Source: Cannabis sativa (Eukaryota; Streptophyta; Magnoliopsida; Rosales; Cannabaceae). Taken from it: a DNA stretch of 64,000 bases. Numbering within the stretch: position 1 is the first letter of the stretch; every line of letters starts with the position of its first letter. Shown here in pieces: positions 53,101 to 64,000 of the stretch. The stretch lies in assembly GCF_029168945.1 (NCBI RefSeq), contig NC_083605.1, forward strand, positions 2,611,280 to 2,675,279. The letters run 5' to 3'. Made by a program: the position numbers and the translations under genes. Under the pieces are notes generated by a model. That model was given only the letters and a program-made list of their open reading frames with translations. It was not told the DNA's origin and searched no databases.

Positions 53101-53511
53101 CCATCTCTCTCTCACCCTCCTATAGGCGCAGCCCCAATGACTAAGTCGCCCTCTCTCTTTCTCTCCTCCTCTTTCGACGCAACCCCAGCGACTCAGCCCC
53201 CTCTCTCTTTGTCACCTCCTCTCTCGGCGCATCCCCAGGGACTTAGCTGCCACCTCATTGTTGCCTCTAGGTTTCTATCACCTCATTTTCTTTCCCTCTT
53301 TCAATTTTTTTAGGGTTTATAACCCTATAGATACTATATCTCATAAAAACAAACAAAAAAAAAAGCAAAACCCGTGACCTGCCCGTGTAACCGGTGACCT
53401 GTACCCGATCAAACTCGTGGTATTCCAAGTGGGTACGGGTGCACATTTTTCACCAAATCCCATAAATTCAAAATTTGGCCAATTCTCTTGTTATTCAGCC
53501 CTAAAATTTGG

Positions 53512-54070
53512 CACAATGCACCATCAAAGAGCCAATTTTTTTTAATGTGTCAAACTATTGTATTATATGACTAATTTGACGCTTTATTAGAGATGTTCTT
53601 ATGTGGTATTTTATATTTTACTAAAATACTAATATGGTACTTTATGAATAATGCTTATTTGAAATCTTTAATTATAAATTACACACATTTAGTATCCGTC
53701 CAAAATTAGTAAGCAAATGTTATCTGACAAATATGTTTTAACTTATACGTAATTAAGTAATTAAATAATTAAATAAACTTAAATTCCACTTGCAGTTTTG
53801 TCTAGTTTATAAAAAAAAAAAATTATCGAATTTAAATAGTCTAAATTTAAATAAAATACAGTAGTAATAAGCTTATTAGAAATATAAAATATAAAGTACA
53901 TAATAAATATTTATCTTTTTCCAAATTGTGTAAGGTATATGTAATATTGAATTATATTGTAATCCATATTGTATTAAATTATATTAATACTATTATTTAG
54001 TGAACTAATACATGTTGTCTTGATGTTAACAACCTTGCTTTGTACCAAGAAATCATGGGTTGAAATTGAA
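53512..54070. other. Intergenic AT-rich DNA, no gene recognised
   Basis: No coding or repeat structure that I can define. Confidence 0.5.
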
Positions 54071-54073
54071 TCC

Positions 54074-57000
54074 AACATAGAAAAGGGCTTTTTTTATAAA
54101 TATGGAATTTTTTAAATGTATTTTGAAAAATATGGACATTTAATGGAAAAATTTAAAATCTGGAAAAAAAATTAAAAAACTTAAAAAATGGAAAAAATAA
54201 AACACCTATAAAAGAATATTTCCATTTATAAAATCCACACCCAAAATATCTAAACTCCATCTATTCTCTATCGTGGCTTGCATTCTTCTATGCAATTTCC
54301 TTTATTCTCCTCCAATTTCTTTCCTTCTCCTTTGGTGTGATTATGATTCTTCATCTTAGTGTTCATGTTCCTACTGTCGATGAAGAAAATTAATAAAATC
54401 TGAAGTCAAAATAGACAAAGGTAAGAAACTATTGAATTTGATTACATTTTTGACGTAGTTAACCTATTATTTAGGAAAAATGATAAGAAATTTTAATTTT
54501 AGGTTTTAATTTTGGTTCTCATAGTAATGTATTGTATTGTGATTGTAATTTTTAACAAAAAACCTCTCATATCTTGAAAAAGTTCACCTTGTAGTTCAAT
54601 CTTAGGGTTTTATATTGCTTCTAAATGTAACCTGGTACATTACATTTGAATATGGCCTGATACTTTACATTTAAATATGTTTGTATTTGTTGTGTTGTGG
54701 TTGCAATTTATAATAAAAAAAAATACCATGTCTTGAAAAAAGTCACCTACTAGTTCAATCTTAGGGTTTTATATTACTTTTGAATGTAACCTGGTACTTT
54801 ACATTTGAATATGGTTGTGTTTGTTTTGTTGTGGCTGCAATTTATAACAAAAAAATACCATGTCTTGAAAAAAGTTACCTGCTAGCTCAATCTTAGGGTT
54901 TTTTATCGCTTTTGAACGTAACCTGGTACCTTACATTTGAATATGGCTGAGTTTGTTTTGTTGTGACTGCAATTTACAATAAAAAAAATGCCATGTCTTG
55001 AAAAAAGTCACCTGTTAGTTTAATCTTAGGGTTTTTTATCACTTCTGAAAGTAGCTTGGTACCTTACTTTTGAATGGTTGTGTTTGTTTTGTTGTGACTG
55101 CAATTTATAATAAAAAAAATACCATGTCTTAAAAAAAAGTCACCTGATAGTTCAATCTTAGGGGTTTTTATCGCTTCTGAAAGTAACCTGGTACCTTACA
55201 TTTGAATATGGTTGAGTTTGTTTTGTTGTGGCTGCAATTTATAACAAAAAAATATTATGTATTGAAAAAAGTCACATGCTAGTTCAATCTTAGGTTTTAT
55301 ATTGCTTCTAAAAGTAACATGGTACCTTAGTTTTGAATATGGTTGAGTTTGTTGTGTTGTGACTGCAATTTTTAACAAAAGATGCTATGTCTTGCAAAAA
55401 GTCACTTGCTAGTTCAATCTTAGGGTTTTATATTGCTTCTGAAAGTAATCTGCTGCCGTACTTTTGAATATGGTTGAGTGTGTTGTGTTGTGACTACAAT
55501 TTTTAACAAAAAAAAAAATCATGTTTTGAAAAAGGTCACCTGCTAGTTCAATTTTATGGTTTTCTATTGCTTCTGAAAGTAACTTGGTACCTTACTTTTT
55601 GAATATAGTTGAGTTTGTTGAGCTGTGACTATAATTTTTAACCAAAAAAAAAAATCATGTCTTGAAAAAAGTCACCTGCTAGTTCAATTTTAGGGTTTTG
55701 TATTGCTCCTGAAAGTAACCTGGTACCTTACTTTTGAATATGGCTGAGTGTATTGTGTTGGGACTATAATTTTTTTTAGAAAGAAACATGTTATTTTAAA
55801 TTTCTTATAAAGTAACTTGTTAAATGAATTTTATTTTTTTCTTTTTGCTTCAGGAAGTGACCTGGCACCTGTAATTTTCTTGGAGAATGAATTTTATTAA
55901 AGCATTAATTTATTATAGAGGATAGTATGAAAGTAACTGCTACTCAAATTACAAAGTGATTGGTGTACATATTCAAGATAATTGTTCATTATTTGATCTT
56001 GGGAATTTATTTGATCAAAAATGAAATAAACACTGATTGGGACAATATTGAGATCTCATACCAAGTAGCTAAAAGTGAGCCACCAATCAAGTAACCGTAA
56101 TTCCAGAAGACTTGTTGATTATACTAATGAAGTTGTTGACTTCATCATTGAAGAAACTACAAGAAACAAAAGAAAAAGGGAGGAAGATAAAACAATCATT
56201 GAAACTCACAAGTTGCAAATATTAGTAGAAGGACCATTTTTCAAAGATAATAAATGTTCAAATTTGGACTTTGCTACTTTGTGCAAATAATCTACTACCA
56301 TGCAAACTGAATTTTGTTTAATGTATGAGTTATGACAGAGTTTTATGAAGAAAGTAATCTGTTCATTTACAAAATAAATCATGACATCTGTATTAGTAAT
56401 ATACCTAGTTGAGTAACGTGTTAATTTGAAAAGTAACCTAGTTGTTGAATTTTAAATTTTGTTTTTGCTTTAGGAAGTAACGTGGTACTTTTACTTTTGA
56501 TTTTGGTATAGTTTGTTGAGTTTTGATTGTATTTTTGCTCAAATTAACGTGTTTATTTTTGCTTCAAATTGTAACCTGGCACTTTTACCTATACTTTTTG
56601 TATAGTTTGTTAGTTTTGATTCTATTTTTGTGTAAAGTAATCACATGTGAATTTTGTAAGTAACCTGAGACATGTATCACTAAATATAATTGACTGTGTT
56701 GAATTGTGACTATTTTTTTAATAAATAACCTTGTAATTTGAAAAAGTAACCTAGTAGTTAAATTTTTAGCTTTAATTTTTCTTCAAAAAGTAACATGGTA
56801 TCTGTAGTGCGTGTTGTGCTATGGTTGCACAAAGTAACGTGTTAATTGGAAAAAGTAACCTGGTTGTTAAATTTTACATATTATTATTGCTTCAGAGAGT
56901 AACTTGGTACTGTTAGTTTTAATTTTAATAGTAATAATTAATTCAAATGAAAATCATTCCTTTATAAGTATTTAGAATAAATTTTCAATAATTATTTTTG

Positions 57001-57375
57001 GGTAAGATTAGTATCAAAAAGTTAATGTAGAATAAAATAATTTAACTAATAAGTCAAATATTTATTTTTGTAATCTAAAAAAAAAAAAACTAACGTGAAA
57101 CACAAATATATATATTAAATTACAAATTTAATATTTTTAACTAAAATAAAAGCAAATTTTTCTAAAAAATAATATAAATCTTTACAAAATAAATTAACAA
57201 AATAAAATATGGCTTTATTTCATAAAAACTTGGACATATGGAAATATAATTCCACACAACTAACTTAAATTAGAAAAAAGCCATAGATTAAGTAAAATCA
57301 TAATTTCTCCATATTTATCAAACTTGAGGAAAAAAATCCATATTCTACATAATTTCCTCCATAGAAAACCCCTAA
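54074..57375. mobile_element. Possible Mutator-like element carrying a tandem-repeat array
   Basis: The left edge (agggctttttttataaatat then ggaattttt) and the inverted right edge (aggggttttctatggagga, then aatatggattttttt) resemble each other as imperfect inverted ends. Between them are a leader-like CT-rich stretch (54235-54420) ending in AAAG|gtaaga, the 133-bp tandem array, and further AGTAACCTGGTAC-type words to about 56910. I did not find a convincing target duplication. A short open frame at 56075-56290 (ending about 1.1 kb before the right edge; basic RKREEDK stretch) has no known domain. Confidence 0.4.
54539..55790. repeat. About nine tandem copies of a ~133-bp repeat
   Basis: Each unit contains gttgtgactgcaatttataa, a run of A, catgtcttgaaaaaagtcac, ctgctagttcaatcttaggg, ttttatattgcttctgaaag and taacctggtaccttac. 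The anchor cttagggttttat recurs at about 54602, 54760, 54892, 55026, 55158, 55290, 55421, 55552 and 55690; spacing is 131-138 bp except the first (about 158). Confidence 0.88.
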
Positions 57376-57930
57376 AGTGGTAGAGTTGTTATTTTCTTAT
57401 TATCAATTAGTTAATATATTTAAAAAAAATATTTAGTGCAGTACAAAATATATATTATAAACTAATATTATATATTTGTAATTTTATTTCAAAATAACAT
57501 CATGTATAACATATATTTACTAAATTATAATATAAATATTGTGTTAAATATTTTTTATAATCATTATTTTTTTAAATATTTTTCTTTTAATTCTAAATTT
57601 GATATTGACACTTACATATTGAACTAATTCACATGCTAAACTTAAGTCAAAGTTTGCTACTTGTTGCATTGAATTATAAAATATTAGATATTGGAACTTG
57701 ACCAAAACAATTAATTATTATTTTAGGCAACTACAATAGACTAGGCTAGAACAAAGTATATATAATTGAGATAGGGCAATTATTGTAATTTATTAATTAA
57801 TTTATTATTTATATAAAAAATAATTAATAATAGTTATCATTATTAATGAAAGAGGTGTGGTTGTCACTTTCATATTTCCCACCTTCCTATGAAATTGTTT
57901 CCAACTCTATAATTAATATAGGAATAGGTT

Positions 57931-58321
57931 AATTACTAATCTTTCTCCCCGAATTTTGACATGTATTAAATTATGCTCCCTGAATTTTTTTGACCGTTAA
58001 AAATTCCCTCTAAACTATTGAGATTGTTAGATTTAAGGACTTTTGTCTAATTTTAGTAAAAAAAATTTAACATGGATGAAAGTTTTAGAGACATGATTTA
58101 GTACATATCAAAATTTAAGGGGCATGATTTGGTAGATATCAAAATTTGGGGAGCATGGTTTAGTACATAAACAATCACTAAAACAATAAAATTGAATGAA
58201 ATTAGACAAAAGTTCTTAAATCTAATAATCTCAATAGTTCGGGGTGAATTTTTAACGGCTAAAAAAATTCAGGGGACACGATTTGGTACATGTCAAAGTT
58301 TAGAGAGAAAAATTACTAATT
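57931..58321. mobile_element. Foldback element with ~150-bp inverted arms
   Basis: The left arm (aattactaatctttctcccc, gaattttgacatgtattaaa, actattgagattgttagatt) is repeated in inverted orientation on the right (aatctaataatctcaatagt, tggtacatgtcaaagtttag, aattactaat). The central part also contains short direct repeats (acatgatttagtacatatca). The same sequence core occurs twice in scramblase intron 1. Mutator-like foldback is the likely class. Confidence 0.75.
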
Positions 58322-58541
58322 ATATTTGATTAAGAAGAATAAAAATATAAAAATAGTAATAGGAAAGAGATTGAGAATAGAAATAAGATAAAATAAAATT
58401 TAAAATACATAAAAAAAATTAATTATTTTAAATTTTGTATTAGAATAATCTTTCTTTCTATTTCGAAATCGAAAGTCATTCCATCAATTAAAAGGGTAAA
58501 AATATCATTCCATTAAAAATAAAATTCAACTAAATAAGAAA

Positions 58542-58901
58542 GAGTAATTTGCAGCATAAATACTTAAGTTTAACACTCAGTTGTAAATAAATACCTAAAT
58601 TTAATTTTTAGCGCTAATAATACTTAAGTTATGTTTCTGAAACTCTATAAGTATCTAACCGTTAAATATTAAGCCATTATATCCACGTGTCATTTTCATA
58701 TTGGTATATTTGAACTATTTTTTTAAATAATAAAAATTTAATGACTTGGACCAATCAAGAATTACCATGTGGTAATTTATTTAACTAGGTACCTACAGAA
58801 GTTTTAAATTATAACTTAAGTATTATTACTGTCAAAAATTAAACTTAGATATTTATTTGCAATTGGAAGTTAAATTTATATATTTATGCCGCAAATTACT
58901 C
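58542..58901. mobile_element. Mutator-like MITE, second intact copy
   Basis: Ends GAGTAATTTGCAGCATAAAT and ATTTATGCCGCAAATTACTC are matching inverted repeats of about 35 bases. Flanks aaataagaaa (58532-58541) and aataaagaaa (58902-58911) are a probable diverged 10-bp duplication. Same family as 49263-49594. Confidence 0.8.
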
Positions 58902-59388
58902 AATAAAGAAATAAAATAAAAATTGTTATATTTCTATTACTTTCTATTTTATTTACCTGCAACCAAATGCTACCTACATAATTTTGGCATGCATGTAAGG
59001 TGAGATTCAACATAAATGGGCATATAATAAATATAATAGTAAATACAAGTTTGGTGTAATTGTAACCATTATTTTCAATTCTTATATGTATATGTGTTAT
59101 GCATTATTAGCTTAAATAATTCCATTCCATACCTGAATAATTTCTGATATAGTTAGCTTTTAAATGTCATGACTTTAAATGTCATTTAAAACTTGTCATA
59201 CATAATTTGAAAAAAAAAAAAATTAATAAAAAAAAAATATTACTATATATAAAATATTATATCATACTTAATATATTTATTTATTTTTTAAAAAAAAAAA
59301 TCTCAACCACCAAATACTAAAAATAACAAGTACTCGCTATTATTAAGTTTTGAATACAAATAAGATTTTTTGGCCACCAAATTACATT
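58902..59388. other. AT-rich intergenic DNA
   Basis: Poly(A) and poly(T) runs (59209-59300) but nothing coding. Confidence 0.5.
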
Positions 59389-60131
59389 TTATCCTATTGT
59401 TAAAGCGAGTTTGGCCAAAGAATGAACAACATCATTACAAGATTTGTTACAATGCACAAAATTAACATCTTCGAGCCTATTACAAAGACTAAAAATATCA
59501 TCTAAAACTAGACTCAAAGAAATATTGACAGAAACTTTATTTTTAAATGTAAGCACAATATTCAAGCAGTCATACTCAATAATAATGTTAACATACCCAA
59601 AAGAGATGCATTGAATCAATGCTTTGCGGATAGCCAAAGCTTCAACCACTTCAGGAATAAAATAACCATCCAAATACCAACTTACCGAAGCTATAACAAT
59701 CTTCAAATAATCACGAATCACCATACCTATGCCACTACAATTACCCAAAGAAATAATAGTGACATCCGTATTGACTTTGAGAAAGCCAAGTGGTGGAGAT
59801 TTCCATTTTAGCACTGCTTGACAAGGGGCTATCCAAGGTACTGACCCGCCAGCAGGGGCGTCCACTACCAACTGACAGGTGGGGGAGCTGCCGTCGAAAC
59901 CTATTTGTTGTGAAATGATCCAAGGTAATTGTGGGCCTAATGTACAGTGAGTACAAGAGACAATTCAATGTTGTTATTGACCATTTTATTACGTTTGAAC
60001 CAAATCCTCCAAAGAATCACCATAACCAATTCAACCACATTCTTTAAAAGGATATCAACAAACCTATGAATGAAATCAAGAAAATCCATATAGTGAACAA
60101 GTGGATCCCCTACACAAACTCACAAAGTTTC
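59389..60131 (-). pseudogene. LINE remnant: C-terminal RNase H domain
   Basis: On the minus strand the frame 59871-59389 encodes a plant RVT_3/RNase H-like domain: WKSPPLGFLKVNTDVTI (usual KxNxDGA strand, with the second Asp neighbourhood changed), GIGMVIRDY, EALAIRKALIQC, IIIEYDCLNIV and the end VHSLAKLAL. Upstream, in a different frame (about 60130-59960), come LLKNVVELVMVILWRIWFKR and NK, the linker that precedes this domain in non-LTR retrotransposons, so at least one frameshift separates them. The reverse transcriptase is absent; a copia LTR starts at 60132 and cuts it off. Catalytic acidic residues are partly degenerate; not functional. Confidence 0.75.
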
Positions 60132-60464
60132 TGTTGGATTTTGTGCCCTAAATAAAACTCATTTCAATATAATCAGATTTACTAATTAATAAAAGATCAG
60201 AAATCGTTTTTATGTTGCATGGTTCACATAATTTATATCATGATTATGTTTAATGTATAAATTCTATTAAGTCCATAACATATTTAAATATGTATATATT
60301 TGTTCATGATTATAGTGTCGTCAGCATAGTGGAATATAATCATGATTATATGTGCAAAAGTTTAATTCCTATGATTTGTTTGTTCATTAGATTTAGACTG
60401 GCATGATAATCAACGATAAAGTATACTTACACCTTGGATAAGTGTTATGTCCTTTCCAAGGTAT
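60132..60464 (+). mobile_element. Copia LTR fragment
   Basis: Begins TGTTGGATTTTGTGCCCTAA, a start that I recognise as typical of a widespread plant copia LTR family, and continues about 333 bp until it is interrupted by the gag-only element at 60465. It is itself inserted in the LINE remnant. The remainder would lie beyond the right window edge. Confidence 0.6.
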
Positions 60465-61779
60465 TGTTGCGATATTTTTGCACACGCAAGTGTACGTATC
60501 GTTTAAAGTAGTAGACTCACTAGGAGTGAGGTCGATCCCACAGGGAGTGTAGTTAAGTACGTTAAAATTAAACTTTTACTTCTATTTGGTTAAATAAAAA
60601 ATAAAGAAAGAATTAAGAATAAGAAACTAGTAAGAAACAATTATACAAGAAAATTGAAAGTTAATAAAAACTAGGGCTTCGATTTCAATTGTTTCTATTG
60701 AATATGGCCTAGTATGATTATTTTCCTAATATTAATTTCTATGCAATAGCAGGTTTACTAAGGTAATTTATAGTCTTCTCAGATATATAAATCTCAATTA
60801 CATCCAAACTTTCTACTCTCGTGATAAATTTAACATGCAACATGCATTAAACACAGAAACCCTATAAGCTATCTAAACCATATAGGTACTCTCGTCCTAT
60901 ATCGAAATTCAGTTATATTCTACTATAGCATATTTGACACTCACTTCTCAGATCTCGCATCAAAATCATAGACAGATAATTGGTGATCAGGCAATTAAAA
61001 GTAATTAAGCACAAATAAAATAGAATACATAGAAATTAGGGGAAAATAAATCATATTAAAACCATAAAACAATGTTAAACAATCTCCATCTAACCCTAAT
61101 TAAATATTTAGCTACTCATGTTTATGAGAGCACAATCACACATATTAACTTTTAGAAAAGAGATGAAAATAGAGAAGAGAAGAATGCTGAAAACTCTCTG
61201 AAGAATGCCTCCAATATTGCAGTTGATCTCTCCACTTTGCATCTGTATTCTCTTTGTTTTTCTCTCTAAAATTGCTTGCTGAAATCAACTCTCTTCTGCT
61301 CTTTATATAGGCATTCAGGGCTTAAAAAGATGGGAAAATCGCACAAATTTAAATTCCATTCGGATTTAAATTTTTGGGAAACCTCAAACGAGATATTTTT
61401 TTCTGCTGCGTTGACTGATAGTATTCTGGTCATAACTCTCTCGATATTGCTCGGAATTGAACGATTCAAGATGTTCTGGAAAGATAAAAGAGAGATCTAG
61501 AACTTTCATGTTTTGACTTTTTCCAAAATCGAATCAGAACATCGTCGAATTCAGGATTGAAGTTTCGGTTTTATTTCCTTGCACAATTTTCTCTATTTTA
61601 AATATCATGATATTTTTATCTTTTTTTCCATCTTTTTCTCTGATATTTTTCTAATCTTCTTCTATTTTAAATCTGCAAAAATAAAAGATAACAAGCGTAA
61701 AAATGCTCCAAACATGATTAAAACTCAATTAAAAATATACTAAACTTAATATAAAATTAATATTAAAAATAACCTAACA
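60465..61779 (-). repeat. 3' LTR of the second gag-only element
   Basis: TG...CA ends. Shares with the first family member the end region (gcaagtg..gtacg, ctcactaggagtgaggtcga) and U3 text such as ttttgactttttccaaaatc with attctgatcat-like words, but is substantially diverged. Confidence 0.8.
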
Positions 61780-63073
61780 AATTCCCCCAAACTAAGCTTT
61801 TACTCGTCCTCGAGTAAAACAATAAATAAACATTAAACAAGTCAATCTCCAAAACATGAGTAATTTTCAAGTAGCTTCAATAACATGATTATGAAAAAAA
61901 TTCACTTATGCCTATAATCCAGAATTTCAGTTCAATTACACCCTTGACAGATTTCAATTTATTTTCATTTAGCTCATGAAACCATAGAATGCAATTAACT
62001 AACAATTAAATCACTTTATGCATGCCAATTACAATCATCAATCCACTAACCTAAAATTCTATACGCTTGCAATACTTACCACTCTCCACTAATATAAATT
62101 AATGCACAACTAAGAATCAGAAGGTCTTTCTAGGCTTGTAATGTTAGGCTTAGGTAAGGGTAGATGAGATGGTCATTTAGGCTTGTCTATACCATAAGCT
62201 TCTCCAATCATGTCACCCAGAATATTTTTCACACAATCCCAATACCCTTTTTCTAATTACTTGAGAGATATTGAATTTTTTTTCAACAAAATTGTAACAA
62301 CTTTATATTTATCTTTTCTTTTTTTTTTTCTAGATTTGACACTGATTGTCAGATTTTTCTTTTCTTTTCTTTTTTCAAGTTGTTTCCAATCAAATTTTTT
62401 TCACATTCTCTCAATTTTCACACTTTTTTCACACACATACAACAAATTTCTCATCCAAATTCCCCCAAACTAAAGATCTACTTATGGTATAATTAGGGTT
62501 AAATATTTTGGATATTCATGGATTTATCTTTTTAGGCTCAATATGTGTAGAACAAAGAATAGGTTAAGGCTCAAAAAGGGTAACTAGGATAAAAATTACA
62601 AGGATGGCTTGAAAGGCACAATCGATCCAAAAATTGCCTAAATCACTTTCCTAGTCATGCATAATTTATTATTTCGCCTCAAATAGCAAGCAAGCAAGTT
62701 TTAGAATTTATTTCAAACAACTTTCCATATGTCCCAATTAGCATACATAAACCAATTCAATTACTAGAAAATTACCTAATATGATTCTATGTTCTTTTAA
62801 GTATAAAATTAAAATTAGTCAAGAATGTGATATCACCAAGCACACAGATTTTTCGAAAAAATAAATAAACTTTTCAAATCATGCTGCCTACCTACTTTCT
62901 AATTGACTCACATTAAGCAAATTGACTCACAATAATAAAAACTAAAAATTAAAAATTAAAAGACATAAAACTTAAAAAAAAAAACTAAAAATAAAAATTT
63001 AAGTCACCCCCCCCCCCAAAACTAAAGTGACACATTGTCCCCAATGTGACATTAAAGAAAAGGGAAAGGAAAC

Positions 63074-64000
63074 TTACCTGAGCGCTACATCAACAAGCGG
63101 TTGACGCCCGTAATAAGCGTCATGCAAGACAACTTGAAAATTATTATTGTGCTTGCCTTCAAGCTTGGCAAGCGATGAGTTTGAACAAAAGTCAGCACCA
63201 ACAACATAAGACTTTGGATGATGAGCTTGGGGAGAAGCCTTTTGTAGCTTGCAGAGGATATAATATGGTGTTGATGAAATATATGGATTCATTGGTGGTT
63301 TATTAGTCAATATCATTGATGAAGTCGAATCAATGATGTCATGTTCTTCCTTATCCTCCAATGTCACGGTATCTACACTTTCATCTAACAACCCTTCTTC
63401 TTGTTGCTCACTCTCCACTTGGCTATCCATACCCTTGCTTGTGATTTCATATTCGATGAGTTCTTCTTCACAAGGATCTTGATCTTCAATTATAGGCTCA
63501 TTGTCTTCCTTGTATTCAACTAATGACCCTTCTTCATTGTAGCAATAACTCTCATAACTTTCATTATTGGAGTTATTACATTCTGAATCATGAGCCACTA
63601 AATTATCACATAAGGATCTCACCATGTCAGTTAAGCGATTAATCTCTCCTGGAAGTGATTGCATAAGTGCTAGTAGTTGCTCCTCTTTTTCAGATCGTTG
63701 AGATGAATTTGGGCAATAAGGTGGGTATTGGTGACTCCAACCCTGAAGTGATGGATCCCAATGCCAGTCATAATCAAAATCTGCCATATTATTCAATAGA
63801 TCGATTACGTCATAGCCTCTCATTAATAGAGGCGCTCCAGTTGCCTCTGCTCCATAATCAACCCAACTTCTTGTTTCATCATTAAGTCCGTTATAAAATA
63901 GCCACGTAAAACACCCACTTGAGAAAGTGGGATAACATCTCTCTCCATACTCTTTAAATCTCCTCCAAGCAGAATAGAATGACTCATTGTGTTGTTGGAC
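63074..64000 (-). CDS. Gag-like protein of the second gag-only element, 5' end outside the window
   Basis: The frame is open from the window edge to the stop at 63074, over 300 codons. It starts within the gag fold (QQHNESFYSAWRRFKEYGER, FYNGLNDETRSWVDYGAEAT) and continues MRGYDVIDLLNNMADFDYDW to the same acidic C-terminus (GRQPLVDVALR) as the protein at 11825-12772. The two proteins differ at scattered positions and by a two-residue change (AEAT for VEVT). The Met listed at 63823 is internal. No zinc knuckle or pol motif follows. Conservation of this frame between two diverged elements argues that gag is used. Confidence 0.8.
   Translation of the reverse strand, partial: VQQHNESFYSAWRRFKEYGERCYPTFSSGCFTWLFYNGLNDETRSWVDYGAEATGAPLLMRGYDVIDLLNNMADFDYDWHWDPSLQGWSHQYPPYCPNSSQRSEKEEQLLALMQSLPGEINRLTDMVRSLCDNLVAHDSECNNSNNESYESYCYNEEGSLVEYKEDNEPIIEDQDPCEEELIEYEITSKGMDSQVESEQQEEGLLDESVDTVTLEDKEEHDIIDSTSSMILTNKPPMNPYISSTPYYILCKLQKASPQAHHPKSYVVGADFCSNSSLAKLEGKHNNNFQVVLHDAYYGRQPLVDVALR

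Larger units (their letters stand above)
51928..53503. mobile_element. hAT-like non-autonomous transposon, split by a solo LTR
   Basis: Ends TAGGGCTGAATA and TATTCAGCCCTA are perfect 12-base inverted repeats of the hAT type, flanked by an 8-bp duplication with one change (aaatttag 51920-51927, aaatttgg 53504-53511). Inner parts contain many aacccgcaccc/ggtgacctgtaccc words close to both ends. About 825 bp remain after removing the nested LTR. No transposase. Confidence 0.8.
60465..64000 (-). mobile_element. Second gag-only LTR retrotransposon, partial (runs off the window)
   Basis: On the minus strand: gag frame (64000-63074), non-coding 3' region, polypurine tract (61791-61780, tttgggggaatt) and 3' LTR (61779-60465, 1315 bp) starting TGTTAGG and ending near GCAACA. 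Same layout and gag protein as the element at 10173-15433. Its LTR is diverged (no GCCGCGGC block; TATA near 61306), so it is another subfamily. The 5' half and target duplication are outside the window. Confidence 0.88.

Noticed and set aside
52900..53313. Ser/Pro-rich open frame
   Set aside because: Spans the end of the solo LTR and a CCCT repeat in the hAT-like element; no conserved protein content.
54539..55790. CRISPR-like array
   Set aside because: Units are contiguous ~133-bp repeats without unique spacers, and the genome is plant nuclear.
56075..56290. Basic 71-codon frame as a gene
   Set aside because: No domain, no homologue recognised, and it lies within the repeat-bearing unit; too weak to call.
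61266..61500. Open frames on both strands in the second element's LTR
   Set aside because: They lie wholly inside LTR sequence around the TATA region and carry no domain.

Overview
The window is nuclear DNA of a dicotyledonous plant. The evidence is spliced genes with GT-AG introns, AT-rich intergenic DNA, a tandem cluster of leucine-rich-repeat receptor-like proteins (RLPs) of the EIX2 type, a plastid-type PPR gene of the PGR3 type, and plant LTR, CACTA, Helitron, hAT and Mutator-like elements. I cannot name the species; a Rosales relative such as Cannabaceae is only a guess from general resemblance.

Layout. Bases 1-21000 are an RLP cluster broken up by mobile DNA. It holds the 3' end of one RLP (1-1531), a 5'-truncated RLP (15732-16817), and a nearly complete RLP carrying one frameshift (17805-20980). 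Between the first two lie a CACTA derivative (2326-5530), an unassigned 2.5 kb stretch, and a decayed minus-strand Ty1/copia element. A young gag-only LTR retrotransposon (10173-15433) sits inside the copia gag gene, after its second codon, with a 5-bp target duplication. A Helitron-like element (21364-22356) follows the cluster.

Bases 22700-45750 are the gene-dense part. On the minus strand are D-gluconokinase (4 exons), a PGR3-like PPR gene that appears internally shortened, a phospholipid-scramblase-family gene (11 exons), and a PWWP-domain gene (4 coding exons). On the plus strand, head-to-head with the PWWP gene, is a 22-exon FUSED/TWO-IN-ONE-type kinase with a long helical-repeat tail. 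A broken copy of scramblase exons 6-7 is joined to the 3' end of the PPR gene and supplies its stop codon. This implies an old tandem duplication followed by deletion. These genes are unrelated in pathway: pentose-phosphate entry, plastid RNA metabolism, organellar lipid/protein function, chromatin reading and cytokinesis.

Bases 45750-64000 hold no intact cellular gene that I can support. They contain microsatellites, at least two foldback or MITE families with target duplications, a hAT-like element with a solo LTR inside it, a region with about nine 133-bp tandem repeats inside a larger element-like unit, a LINE RNase H remnant, a copia LTR fragment, and a second gag-only retrotransposon (minus strand) running off the right edge.

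No CRISPR array, prokaryotic-type operon, tRNA or rRNA gene was found. The most informative novelty is the rearranged PPR/scramblase junction and the well-dated nested retrotransposon, not a new biochemical system.
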